Source of the DNA: Polytrichum commune
Taxonomy: Eukaryota > Streptophyta > Polytrichopsida > Polytrichales > Polytrichaceae
DNA length: 64,000 nt
NCBI GenBank assembly: GCA_950295325.1
Contig: OX485807.1
Location: forward strand, 51,364,440-51,428,439
Direction: 5' to 3'
Part shown: one piece after another, positions 49,664 to 60,846 of the stretch
Layout of the letters: the number at the start of each line of letters is the position of its first letter
Position numbering within the stretch: position 1 is the stretch's first letter
The notes under the pieces: model-generated
What the model saw: the letters and a program-made list of their open reading frames with translations, nothing else
Databases searched by the model: none
What the model was told of the DNA's origin: nothing
Translations under genes and position numbers: made by a program

Positions 49664-49720
49664 CTCAGAATGATAGTAGAGAAGAGAGACTCGTCTATCC
49701 TACTCCACTCTACCATACCT

Positions 49721-49732
49721 GCTCTGATACCA
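49721..49732 (-). promoter_or_regulatory. Primer-binding site, initiator tRNA-Met
   Basis: Minus-strand TGGTATCAGAGC directly next to the 5' LTR is the usual plant copia primer site complementary to the 3' end of initiator tRNA-Met. It fixes the element's orientation. Confidence 0.92.
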
Positions 49733-49962
49733 TGTTGAATCTATTGAGTAACGATGGTGAGAAAGAAGCCAAGACAGAGATCACTGTCTGGAACACACTT
49801 GTTCAAGGGAGAGTGTGAAGCACCTAGAGATATATACACAGGGTCGACCTTGTCGACAACTAAACTAAGTTAGCTATAAACCCTAATGAAAGTGTACAGT
49901 AATCTACAGTAACTTCTATCTACCCTAACAAGTAACATGCCATGTGGGCATAGTGTCCAACA
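49733..49962 (-). repeat. 5' LTR of copia element
   Basis: 230 bp, the same length as the 3' LTR. About 3 percent divergence from it points to an insertion that is not brand new. Confidence 0.92.
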
Positions 49963-50665
49963 GTTATGCCTCTTTACCCTATTACCAAATGTTCAGTCTG
50001 TCTGTTTTTAGCACGGTAAGTTTGTATTTACTAAATTTGGTACAACAGATCTATTTACAGTAATTTCCACGTGCTATAATTAAATGTTCTTGTGGACTTG
50101 ATTTGGTGCAATTACTAATTACCTAGATGTGCCATGTGGTTCGGTTGGCTCCCGCGTATTCCATCCATCCATAATTCATGCATTCATTCAAGGTAGTTAA
50201 AGAAGTTTGTGTTCATCCAAGGAGACGATCATCCCTTGGGCATGTCCCTTCATCCACACCTCTAAAGTAACCAAATGTTCACTTGTTTAGCCTACTCACT
50301 AATGTGGCCGTTCCGGGCTACCAGCTCCTGGGCTATTCTACTAAGGCGTTCCCGAAGTACTAGGTCGCGTTCCCGAGGCTTGGGGTCCGTTCCCTATGCT
50401 TAAGCCCTAACCTAACTGTCCATTCGAAGCCGCCTCGCTGCCTCCTTCGACTGTTCTTTCTCCCCCCCCCCCCCCTCGTCCTTAAATTCCCGGCCTAGCG
50501 GGTCTTCAGCCGGTGCATCCGCCGGTCCGGGTCTCAAGAGCCTTGCCCGCTTCCATGGTCTGGCCTCGCTCCGGCACGTCACTCCTCGGCCATTCCTCCT
50601 CGGTACTCTATGTCTGCAGCTGGCTGGCTGCCTCTTCCTGCCATCCTTGTTGGGTGTACACCTGT
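49963..50665. other. Spacer between copia element and NLR2 LRRs, G/C-rich right half
   Basis: 50290-50665 is clearly richer in G/C than its surroundings, with a run of 12-14 C at about 50461-50474. The NLR2 frame runs open into it to 50412, but LRR character ends near 50666, so this is inserted or foreign sequence, perhaps part of another LTR. Confidence 0.4.
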
Positions 50666-51466
50666 TGCCAGAGGCGTTGATAACTTCTAATTGCTCCAAC
50701 CCACTGAGGTTCGGTATCTCTGTTATTCCCAAGCCATAAATATCCAACTTACGAAGACACTGAAGCCCAGTAAGAGTAGGAAGCTTGGACAATCGATTGC
50801 AATTACTTAAACATAATGATTTCAAACCAACCAAGCCGTCCAATCCAGGAACGTCATCTATATCCAACCAACTACATTCTAGTGTATGAACATCCTTGAG
50901 CTTGAGCATTACCAAGTTGGTGCACAAAGCAAGGACATGCCGCTCAAACACAACAACAACATCCATTCCCAGAACTTTAAGTGTTGCTGGTAGTTGTCCT
51001 ACATAAGCTCCACGATGGAAACAACCACCAACCATCTTGAAATAAGTCAAGGATTTCAGCCCTTCCAAGCCCTCAATTGAAAGCGTGGATGGAGAATAAC
51101 CACCTCATGCTTGCACAGGTAAGCCTCTCAACCGAATGAGGTCTTTGAAATTCAAAACTCCAGATAATTCGTACTCAAAATCTAGCTTCAAGACCACAAG
51201 GTTCATGCAATATTTCCATTTGATCGTTGTTAGACTCGTAATCCCGGATTTCCTCATATATTCAGAAGTCCCTGAAATACAAACTCGTGTCAACTTCTTC
51301 GAACTACTTCTTGGCTCCTCCTCTAGCTCTATAGGACGTGCATCCCTAGCATACACCCATCTCCGCTCCTCCATGTCCAAGGCCATTAATTTCCCTTGCG
51401 TTTTCAATCTTGCAAACTCGAGATATAGATCATGTATGCTTACTTTCCCAGACCTCATCTCGGCAT
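50666..51466 (-). pseudogene. NLR2 exon 5, main part: MHD-equivalent and LRRs
   Basis: Continues NLR2 after the LTR F insertion. The opening AEMRSGKVSIHDLYLEFARL matches NLR1 (MYSGSEVVVHDLYVEFAKL), including the HD of the MHD-type switch motif. LRRs follow: MNLVVLKLDFEYELSG, LEGLKSLTYFKMVGG, LVGLKSLCLSNCNRLSKLP, LQCLRKLDIYGLGITEIP. A TGA at 51105-51107 interrupts the frame in place. The LRRs stop abruptly near 50666 and the missing end may be the fragment at 39745-40330. Non-functional in this form. Confidence 0.85.
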
Positions 51467-53084
51467 TGTCAGCCCTAAACCTACACCGTTAAGCGTCGTA
51501 GTCCAGGTGAAGGTTTATGGCTCACACGTAATTGAGGCACCTCACTCAACCATTGGTAATTTCCATCAGTTACTCCACAGACTGAATTCCACACACACAA
51601 CTTTAATTAAAAAAAGGAAGGGCAAGATTACAAGCACTCATAAGTGCTTTTCTCCTTCGTTGGTATTTCATGCACCCTTAATCTTTGAGCCACCCTCTCT
51701 AGACTAAAACTCTTACCCTCATTACAATGTCCATAGCGGTCATGATGTTACCCGCCTTACAAAGACATTCTAGCCTCATCCTCTAAACCTACTAATCCCA
51801 CTAACTCCCCTTCACCCACAATTCAATCAACAACCAGCTGATCAATGACAGGGCCCCATTCCGAGGCTCTGGTCCACCTCCACCTGCCGCTCTTTGCTGG
51901 TATCTAGCTGGTTAGCTGGTCGGGCAACCCCCGGTCATCAGCTGGCTCCACAGTAAGGGCTCAGCTCTCCATTACCTCAACCGCATCCCACCTCGTGGTT
52001 GCATGCTGCCTCCTTACGGCAGCATTGCTGGTTCGCCTCACCCCTTGCCCCCGATCCTAACAGTCGCCCTGAGGCAACTGCCTTTGGAAGTCAGATCCCA
52101 ATAAGCCACATTCGGCCTTCTCCTACCCCTCCCCGCCTGCCGCTCCTGAGAGTGACGGCAATAACCATCCTCTGTAAATCCTAAGGCGGCCGAGCGGCTG
52201 GATGCAGCTGCTACGATTACTCTCCTTCCTGATGTGCAGAAATTGCCTGCAGCCTTCCTGAATCCTGGCCTCCTCCTCTACACAATGCAGTAGAGATGCC
52301 GAGCCCGGATTTTTCCTTCTCCCCTGTTTCATCAATCTTGCAATATGTTGCTTCATACTGCAGCTGCGGCTTCTTGGTGTTGGGCATTCCATCCATCACC
52401 ACCTTCCAATAACCTACTTCCCTGCCCATTCACCATGCCAAGCTCCCCCATCCCAACATTGTTGCTCCCAAGAGTTTGAGACCATGAGCCTCGGTTCTCC
52501 ATTTTCCAATCGGTGACAGATTGAGCGGTTGGTTCCCTCACTACAAACATCATCTTCCCTTCAGTGACAACAGTAGCAGCAACATTTCAAAGAGGAATTT
52601 AACATCCTGGCAGGGCTTCGCCTGGACCGTGCCTTCGGTGCGGTGGTGATATGTGTCTTCCGCTGCCCCCTCCCGAGAAGCCTCTCGGGACTCCTCCTTG
52701 GTCCGAGAATCCAGGGTCTGATCCATACTTGGAACAAGGCCCCTCCTCTTAAACGGACATCGACAAGTCTTATTCTAGACGGTCAAACCCCAGCTTTGCT
52801 TTAGTTTAACTCAAGGTCCTAATTACTCCACTAACCAACCCCCAAGCTAACCATTTTCCTTCTCACAACACAAAAGCACTAGCAATCTATTACTAACTTC
52901 TAACTTAATTCTTTCACGCTCTTAACACTGGTAACTCACTACCAAGTCTCTAAATTAACTCAAGCCCGTGCAAAGAAAACATAACTCTTTTTATCTTTAT
53001 GAACATTCACGATAACCACCAATATAAGTTTTCATGTTTTTTTGTGAGATTAAGGACACATGTGGGCACAGTTTTGGGTTCACA
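51467..53084 (-). mobile_element. Solo-LTR-like repeat of family 1, copy F, in NLR2 exon 5
   Basis: Plus-strand start TGTCAGCCCTAAACC, then a TTAAGCGTCGTAGTCCAGG block as in copies B-D, ending TTTTGGGTTCACA. It is 1,618 bp. Flanks GGCAT and AACAT match at three of five positions, an eroded duplication. It sits within the coding exon of NLR2, which continues on both sides. The G/C-rich middle (about 51850-52700) resembles the variable interior of the other copies. Confidence 0.75.
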
Positions 53085-53123
53085 AACATGCTCCAACAAG
53101 ACACTATCCACCAAATGCCGCAA
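53085..53123 (-). pseudogene. NLR2 exon 5, first 39 bases
   Basis: Follows an acceptor GGAATTGCAG and reads LRHLVDSVLLEH, the counterpart of LSSLRTKSLLEA at the start of NLR1 exon 5. The remainder of the exon lies beyond LTR F. Confidence 0.75.
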
Positions 53124-53170
53124 CTGCAATTCCATCACAAAACAATCACAATTTAATCCATCATACATGG

Positions 53171-54991
53171 TGTGAGCCCAAAATGGTGCCCACATGTGTT
53201 CTTAAGTCTTTGAGACCATTAGAAGTTATGTTTTAACGGTTATTGATTATTCACAAAAATATAAAAAAAGTGAAGTGTGGTGTGGATTAAGTTTAGACAT
53301 TAGGGGGTGTTGTGTGATTGTCTCAAGGTTTAAGTTCAATGAGGTAATGCCTTGACTAGGTGAGTATGGAATAAGGTGAGACGATAGGGGATCCGCGGGT
53401 TAAATATCCACATTAGGATCCACCTTGTTGGTTTAGGAACGGAAGAGCCTTATGGATGGGATGAGTCCCTACTTAGAAGGAGAAGGTTAAGGAGTTGTGA
53501 TTGGAGGCTCTAATCCTCTCACTCTATCCTTACCTCATTCTCTCTCTTCGTCTTTGCTACTTAAGATTTTCTTCTTTCATTTCTTCTCTCTCTCTTTCCT
53601 TCGTGCTCCTTGGCACCCCACTTGTTATAAGTGTGGGTGTGTGGGAAGCAAGATAGGAGCACGTGTGTGTGCATGATTTTAAGGTGAAGAGCCAAGACTA
53701 GTTGGCCTTTAAGTAGGCTTGATCTCTTGTTAGGAGTAGTGTAGTTTGGAAAAGTTTAGAATTTAATTTATAGTCTTCAAATTGTAGTGCTTGGATTTAT
53801 ATTATCTACTCCTATAATTATTTAGACTTGCAAAGTTATATTTGTCAAACATTGGAGCATTTAGTTTTGTTGAACTTACAAAGTTACATTATTGAAGTAG
53901 GTGAGGTTGTGTATGTGTGGAGTAAGAGAGAGGCACGTGTGTGTGCAAGGTTATAAGGTGAAGAATCAAGATCAATTAGTCTTGAAGGTTAGTTTTACAT
54001 TATTAGATGTGGTTTAGACTCAAAGCATTTACGATCAAGTGACTAGCTCTAGTATTTAGATTTTTAGTAAGTGGAATTATAGGGTTTGGATTTATGGTAT
54101 TCATTCTTATAGTTTAGACTTATGAAGCTTAGATTTTTAGTGTGGGATTTATATTAAGCAAAAGCACTTGATGGTGATTAATATTGGGAGGGGTTAAGGC
54201 CGAAGCCACTAGGTTACTGGTGCTGGGTCTAAGGCCGAAGCCACTGGGTTACTGGTGTTGGGAGAAGGCCGAGAGCGGCTGGAGCTGGATTTAAGCTGGG
54301 GCTTAGGCATAGAGCAGCTGGAGCTGGGATTTAATCTGGGTTAACCCGGTTTTAAGCCTAGGTTGGATAGGTTAAACTCTTAATTAGTTAGGCTAGCTAA
54401 TTAGGTTGTGGGTGAGGCTAAGCCTTTGCAGGATTGCAATCAATCAATCAAGGCCTAGCAACTTAGTTGCTTTGCAAAAATTAATCTAGACCATACTAGA
54501 ATTATTTTAGGCCATCTTAGCTCTTAGGTAAGTGTTGGATTCATTAGGTAGGAATGGGTGTGTGTAACTTTTGAATGTATTGGTGATTGACCATTGAGGT
54601 AAGTGTTTTTAAACACTCGCACTCTTTTGGTTGAAATAAATCAAGTGCACAATCAATGGAGAGGGTGGAGGACCCCCTAATGAAAGATGGCGAGACAAAG
54701 GAAGCTAGGACAACGGGTGCAAGGGGGATGTCTTTAAAGGCATGCGTGGCCAAGGCGTCCGGGTGGACTTTGGACAAAGCTAAAGATGTAACCTTACCCG
54801 AAATCAAAGGTAATAAAATGACATAATGTGGGTTAAGTTGTAAGCTCATCAAGAGTTGCGGGTGTTATGTATATTCCAACGGTGTATTGGAATGATACAT
54901 TGAACTACCAAGAAAGGAGTTATTACGTGTCAGTCAAACATTCCACACTCGGGCTAAGAACGAAATCAAGGGTGAGAAACTTTGGGTGACA
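53171..54991 (+). mobile_element. Solo-LTR-like repeat of family 1, copy E, in NLR2 intron 4
   Basis: TGTGAGCCCAAAATGG...TTTGGGTGACA, 1,821 bp, perfect 5-bp duplication CATGG (53166-53170 and 54992-54996). It shares the GTGCTCCTTGGCACCCCAC block with copy D, here followed by a second, partly duplicated AGGTGAAGA.CAAGA block near 53940. It has a GGCCGAAGCCACT tandem repeat near 54199 and contains the small ORF at 54656-54826. It lies 47 bases upstream of NLR2 exon 5, inside the intron, in opposite orientation to the gene. Confidence 0.88.
54656..54826 (+). CDS. Small ORF (56 aa) inside LTR family 1, copy E
   Basis: Starts MERVEDPLM, then GARGMSLKACVAKASGWTL and DKAKDVTLPE, and ends in NKMT. 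Residue by residue it matches the copy A ORF in the core and at the C-terminus (VTLPE..NKMT), with about seven synonymous against four replacement codon differences in the core. Product unknown. The matching stop position in copies A and E supports a real reading frame. Confidence 0.5.
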   Translation: MERVEDPLMKDGETKEARTTGARGMSLKACVAKASGWTLDKAKDVTLPEIKGNKMT

Positions 54992-55332
54992 CATGGACAT
55001 GAAATTTCCATGCAAACCCTTCAAATCATTGAATCCAAAATCTCTAGAAATTTTTTGTTCTCATACTTAACCATATTCACACTTTCATCATAGTTCAACC
55101 TATCTCCCCAACGATTATGGTGTTTTACAAACGTAAGCTTGTGAATTGTCCATTTTGCATGTTCTCCAAGGATTGCTCGTCCATCTCGAAGGAGCAGCAA
55201 TCCAAGAAAGATTAAGACAATTAATACAAAACAATTCAAACTTATATTAAGATCTTAAGATGAATTAAGATTTTATTATATTGATATTCATGTTTGGACT
55301 TGAGGCATCAAAGAGGGGGATTGACTACATAC

Positions 55333-55980
55333 CCAATTTTCAATCACTTCCTTCTACTTATTGTGAACAAAACACAACCACTCCATCAAATCCGGCTTGA
55401 ATTTGTAAGTTCTTGATGGGGAAAGCACAGCTAAATCCATAAATAACTCTTGCTCCCCTTTAGGCAATCGGTCGAAATTATTTTTGAGAATGTTGAACAA
55501 AGGATTTTTTGGTTCTTGCAAATAGCTCGAGTCTTTGAGTTTCTGTAAGTCCTTCTTCCAAACCGAAGGTTCTTTACCTCCATATTGTAAGAAAACACCC
55601 AAGGCTTTCAATGATAATGGATGATAATGCGAACCTTGACCTTCGCCCTTGCCAAAGTAAGAACGTTTGATACACTCCTCAATAGCATCCACATCTTCCG
55701 TATTTTCAAAAAAAATTCCATTTGCTGCATGGTACAAAAACATATTCCTTGCATCATCCTTGTCAAGTTTTGGCATCTCAAGACATGCACTTTCATCCAC
55801 TTTAAGACTTATGAAAGTCTTTCTGAACCGGGATGTTATAATCACCCAACTTCCCTCAACAAAAGGTGCTCGAAGAAATAATTTCCCTTGTTGCAATGAA
55901 TCAAAATCATCCCAAACGTTGTCTATAGTTAAGAAGCTTTTTTTCTTCCAAATCTGGAATATCAAAAGGACATCTTCACA
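55333..55980 (-). pseudogene. NLR2 exon 4: NB-ARC kinase-2 to ARC region
   Basis: Acceptor TATTTGCAG, then CEDVLLIFQIW and kinase-2 SFLTIDNVWDD, RNBS-B SWVIITSRF, and a GLPL-type HPLSLKALGVFL, then NILKNNFDRLPKGEQELFMD, aligning along its whole length with NLR1 exon 4. A TAG near 55354 interrupts it, and a donor NW|GTATGT follows at 55332. NB-ARC domains bind ADP/ATP as the NLR switch. Confidence 0.88.
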
Positions 55981-56226
55981 CTGCAAATACACCCAAATCA
56001 TGAGTGGAAGGCACAATTAAAGGCATTGGGTTTCAAAGCATTGTACATCTTCTCCTAGAATTAAAATAGATGTCAATAGAATGCTAAGAACATTGGGAGT
56101 TGCATCCTTAGTTGCCTTCATTTGCGTATAATCTTGAGGTAAGCAATAGTTGTCTTACTAACTCATGAAGCTCCCAAGCTTAACATTGGATTCATGAAAA
56201 TGTTTATGACTTTAAAGAACAAATAC

Positions 56227-56833
56227 CTTGTCCTCCCCCACTTCTCGGGGGGGGGGGGTAGTCATTGGTTGGAGTAGCAATATACGTGCGAACAAATGAT
56301 AGGGTATTTTAATTAAAAACATGGGGGCTAAAAATTATAAATGGACTTAAGAGTAATATAGGGTATCAAAAATGGCACTGGACATCTTTAAAGTACTATA
56401 GGGTATGAAATTATAGGTAATTTGGAATTATAAGTAATGCAAGCCATTTTTCTATTAACCCAAAGTAGAAATTTACATAATGATAGCATGTGAAAAAAGA
56501 AGAGAATTGAAAGTAATACCCCCCTATAAAATAGTGGTTGTTCGCACCTATATCCTTAACTTTTTAACACATTGCCCCCCCGAGAACCACTTCTTGAACA
56601 ACCTCCGCACTTGTATTTGTCAATGTGGTCAATACCTTCTTTACTAACTCATGTTCACTTTGCTTTCCCAATTCCACGTGGCATACCTTCCCATCAAATT
56701 CTCCATCCATTTCGTTACACATCATCTTGCAAATTTGAGTCTTTCCCATTCCGCCCACACCATACAAGCCAATCACACGAACGCGTGGAATCTCGGTGGA
56801 ATTTGGAGTGTTTCCAAAATGGTCTCGTATAAC
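56227..56833 (-). pseudogene. NLR2 exon 3: P-loop exon split by a MITE
   Basis: Acceptor CTTCCATAG, then VIRDHFGNTPNSTEIPRV and the P-loop GLYGVGGMGKT, matching NLR1 exon 3 position by position. After AEVVQEV the exon is cut by the MITE at 56244-56584 and resumes with GEDK before a donor AAG|GTATTT at 56226. The P-loop itself is intact (GxGGxGKT). Confidence 0.85.
56244..56584. mobile_element. hAT-like MITE, copy 2, inside NLR2 exon 3
   Basis: Inverted copy of the element at 3675-4007 with the same CTCGGGGGGG ends. Flanking octamers CCCCACTT and AACCACTT agree at six of eight positions, an eroded 8-bp duplication. It is 341 bp and disrupts the NLR2 reading frame 16 bases before the splice donor. 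Confidence 0.85.
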
Positions 56834-57446
56834 CTATGGAAGTCACATCATAATTAATGTCCGCCAAATTAGACCTCCATGTTAGTTTGAAGGGCTTAAA
56901 CTAGAAGTATTTTAGTGACATTGAGTTATAATGCTCACAACGGAAGAAACAACAAATGCGATTCATACAAAATTTAGTTAGTGGTTCCAAAACTTGGTAT
57001 TTATCATGTTATATTGAACAAACAAATTCGTGTTGAAGACCAACATCGTGATTAAAGATTGTGAACTAGGTTCCAATATTGTTGCAAAGTCAAGAGTGAT
57101 TGATCCAAATTGTAGCATTGAGACATCATACATCATCCCCTCATCGGAAGGTCAACTTACAAACTAGAATCTTTGAAATAACATTTTCGAACCAATCCCC
57201 GAAAATAAGTGTTCCAAGTGAAGGAAAAAATTACATGCATGGAATGATTGACAATTATATGTTTTGTGTTGATAATCTCTTTTATTTCATTCTATGCAAG
57301 TGAATTAAACTCATTTTGAACTTATAGTCATCGTAGCTTAGATTTGGAATGTACATGTACATTAATAGTTGAGGTCTAACTAACAAATTATGGCTGACAT
57401 GGATCCACCAAGAATCAACCTTTGAAAATATCATCAATGATATTAC
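56834..57446 (-). other. NLR2 intron 2
   Basis: A/T-rich sequence between the donor CAA|GTAATA and the acceptor CTTCCATAG. No separate feature seen. Confidence 0.55.
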
Positions 57447-58007
57447 TTGGCATAATTTTGAACGCCCTTGAACATGTGATTCATCATATTTAATGTTTGA
57501 TGGAATTGACTTGCAGATACTTGAAACAATGTCTTTTTGACAAGCAACAACTTCTTTTGAGTGTCACTCATACACCAAACCATTGAAAGCACTAAACCAC
57601 CTGATAGATTATTTCCATTCAACCACTTCAATTCGTTTATCGCCTTTGGCCATTGTCTCCCACTTCTTGAACCATTCCTCTTGTCTATCACTATCAGAAA
57701 ATTCTCCCACATTGAGCCCCAAAAATAAAGGAAGAATCTCCAAAGTTGGATCTTTCTTAGTTGCTTGCATAAAGCCATTGAATTCAATCATTGGCCACTT
57801 TGATGTAAAGTACTCCTTAGAAACCACCACCACCATCATTTTGCATTGTGCTACAACAACTTTGATAAGGTCTGGAAACCTCTCTCCCTTGGGCAAGCTT
57901 GAAGGTCGTTTGTCAAAAAATGGATAGCGATGGCGGCTCTCCAGGTCCACACACAATTGCTCTACAAATTATTTTTGCACTCCACTATGGCTCAAGAAAA
58001 TTTCATG
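57447..58007 (-). pseudogene. NLR2 exon 2: TIR domain with three stops
   Basis: Reads EIFLSHSGVQK, stop, FVEQLCVDLESRHRYPFFDK, ..., VVVVSKEYFTSKWPMIEFNG, ..., IEVVEWK, stop, ..., and after a further stop EVVACQKDIVSSICKSIP, ending at CAA|GTAATA. It aligns with NLR1 exon 2 throughout (for example FLSHNSAQKDFVEQLCVDLE). Stops lie at 57969-57971 (TAA), 57609-57611 (TAA) and 57564-57566 (TGA), all in the same frame, so point mutation and not frameshift caused them. The Glu that TIR NADases use is present in KWPMIEF. No equivalent of the 14-nt first exon was found. Confidence 0.88.
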
Positions 58008-60332
58008 ATGTCAGAGCAATATTGGGTCCTCGTACTCGAGATGAATTGACACGTGTTGGCAAACGAAAGGCATTTCAAAATTTACAAGGTGCAAAATACA
58101 TTGAAGCCACATAAGGACAACTGCTTGACAATATAATGAAAGCATAGGAAAATACGAAAACTCCTTCTCAATCGTACAACCAACTTGATGGATTTACTTG
58201 TCTATTTCTATTTATTTTTTGTTAGATGTAGCCATCTTGAAACTGAATGTTTATTCAAAAAGTGGTGTAAAAACCTGCAAAACCAACCATGTCAATTGGT
58301 AAATGTCTAGACTACAATCTTGTACATAGACCAAACAACACAACTCTACAAATGTGCATCATAAACAAATAAGTTGTATTTAAGAGATACATTATCAACA
58401 AGTTTCGATTGATCAAGTCACGTAGTTTTGCAAGGATCAAAGCTCAACAAGACGGCTTGCACAACCATTCAAACATTGCAAACTTTGCTTGCTCTACTGC
58501 ATAGAGATTTCCAGGTAGGTTGCCCCAAAACCAAAAAGGTAGAGACAGTTGGGGTCCCCTCTGTACCACTCTACCCAAGAGTGAATCAAATAAGACCAGA
58601 CCAATATTTTTCAAAGACAACCGTCCCCTGGAATTAGCCACACTTCAGAACCATGCAGCAGAATAAAACTTCACACTCATTGTTGACAGCTTCAAGAAAA
58701 TTTCAGATATGGAATCAAACTGCGGGCATACCGAGATACACTCAAAGTAATCCAACGTAAGCTAATGCAGTTTGGGAATGCCTGGAGCCCCTGAGACAAA
58801 TTAACACAGCATATTCGTGCAGCTTAAGGGGTACCCAAGCTGTTCTAAGTCCTCATCAAAGGTCTTGAGAGAACCGAGAACAGCCTGTGAAAGCAGAATA
58901 GGGATGACTCCTCTGCTATTGAAATTTGATTTTTCCTTTACTGCGCAAGAAGGTTGTCACGAAATTAGTGATTGGGATGTGCAGCTCCCACACCATAGCC
59001 GTGTCTGTAAATTCAAACTTTCAGTACTTGCCCTTTCACAAGGTACAACAAATGAAGTGTTACGCCGATCTCCATAGTCGGAGCCGATGGTAGATATATA
59101 TTGATGAAATAGGTTTTAAGGATAGAGTTTCAAACAAACAGAACACAGTGTGCTCATGTTGGTCGGGGGCCCTAGGTTGATCGAGACTACATCATCATCA
59201 CTCATACCCCTCCAAGGAACATGTATTTGGTTGCGCCTGTCTTCCCATCTCAAGCTTCTAAGTTGACACTCATGCAATGATCGGGGAGATCCGGCAGCTA
59301 GTTGTAAATTAGTCGAGTAAAATTGCAAAATTACTGATTTTTTTTGGGAGATTTCGGCCGTATAACCGAGCTAAATATGAAGAGTATAGGAAATCAACCC
59401 ACCAATATGAGATAATGTAGGAAATTTAACCCCTCCGGCTCATAAAATGGCATAAATGAGTTGGGTCTCCCAAGGGTATAGGCGGATATTGGCTAGTCTT
59501 CCGAGGGTATGGGTGGATATTGAATGAGGGAGGTTCTCAGCCATGTAGGTCACATGAAACTTAACGACGCTTTTGCTTCATTATTGCATTTCATTGTTGA
59601 CGGCTAGCGTTTAGAATGTATTATGAGTGTGTCTATGGAAGATCTTTGTGGTGATCTTGATAATGTACTAATGGAAGCCATAGCTTTATGAAGGAACTCT
59701 ACAAAGTTTAGATGGTTGTTTTCACATCCACAAAGATACCTTTTAGGGTGTTTTCCTCTTGAAGGTGAAGATGATATTGTTGATTTTGACTCTAACAGTT
59801 GGTGAATTTCATTTTTGTATATAGTATGGTATGTTAGGTTACTCTTTTATCATGTTGTGGCCTCAAATATAATATGAGGTTCTAAGACCTAGGTATGATA
59901 GAAGAGTTTATCCATGGCCATCAACCGGTTGATGGATTATTTTAGGTTCAACTCCTGCTACGGATAAATTGTTGATCATTCTTGTTGGATGTTGATATCA
60001 TTACATATTATTGTTGTATGTTGATATGTTCTTTGGACATTGTTGTTGAATGGTGTATGTTGTTTGTAGATATAATTGGAAAACCAACTTACTTATCAAT
60101 GCCCGAGTTTTTGGTCGGTTGTTATTACAATGAAGAGGAAATTAACTGGCACTTGAAAGAAAATATAGGATATTGGCCGATCCAAATTAATGACAACAAA
60201 TTTGCAACCAATCAAATCCTATAAAAACCGGTAGAAATTATGAAGGGACGGATTTTAGTTGGTTGAGCTCAAAAATCTCCCAAACCCTGCACTCACATGC
60301 GTAAGAAATGGCAATTGATTGTGCACATAAGA
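58008..60332. other. Spacer between NLR2 and right-hand TIR element
   Basis: No supported gene. A short tandem repeat with units ending AGGGTATAGGCGGATATTG and AGGGTATGGGTGGATATTG lies at about 59470-59530. 59343 and 60280 carry inverted TTTGGGAGATTT blocks without a clear duplication. Confidence 0.35.
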
Positions 60333-60846
60333 CCCGGGTACGCAACTCCCATATTATACGCAGGGGGCATCGTACTTAAAACGGCTTAGAGGACGGCTTT
60401 TGTAAAAATTATATCAAATTATATCAAATTAAAATGATCAAAAAGTTGGGTGAAGACCAAATTATATAAAATGAGATGAAAAAAAAGTTGGGTGAAGACC
60501 AAATTAAATAAATGAGATGAAAAAAAGTTGGGTTGCATATTTATTAAGCCTCCCATTAAAATTATAATTCATTCACAATGTTAAAATTTTATTAAAAAGT
60601 CCAAAAAGTTGGGTAGTTTGACCTATGGTACATGTATTTTAAAAAATCATATAATTAGGTTTTTAATGCAATTATATGCTTCAAAATATATTCATTTCCT
60701 ATATATAATTACATTTTTGGATTCCTTGTTAGAGGGGCTACAAGGGTTTCCTACATTAAAACAAATTGTATCACTCAATATTGGACTAAAACGCATTATA
60801 AGTGATTATAATCAGGACCATATAATACGGGAGTTACGTACCCGGG
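60333..60846. mobile_element. TIR element with 8-bp duplication ACATAAGA
   Basis: Ends CCCGGGTACGCAACTCCC and, inverted, CCCGGGTACGTAACTCCC. A perfect 8-bp duplication lies at 60325-60332 and 60847-60854. It is 514 bp, non-coding, and contains three tandem units of AAAAAGTTGGGTGAAGACC (about 60440-60535). An 8-bp duplication is hAT-like, although the CCCGGG ends are not the usual hAT CA.GG start. Confidence 0.85.

Larger units (their letters stand above)
42757..49962 (-). mobile_element. Ty1/copia LTR retrotransposon, degenerate, 7.2 kb
   Basis: Two 230-bp LTRs enclose, in minus-strand order, the primer-binding site, gag with zinc knuckle and protease, reverse transcriptase and RNase H. That is copia order except that the integrase core, expected between protease and RT, is absent: only about 160 bases separate the protease frame end (48205) from the RT-side frame. 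Gag has an in-frame TGA, protease a frameshift, and RNase H a 2,446-bp insertion and a 1-base deletion, so it is not autonomous now. Flanking pentamers differ (GGCGG left, GTTAT right), so no target duplication is seen. Confidence 0.9.

Noticed and set aside
50412-50665. C-terminal extension of the NLR2 LRR frame
   Set aside because: The frame stays open, but composition turns G/C-rich and Arg/Gly/Glu-rich with no LRR pattern, which indicates read-through into inserted DNA.
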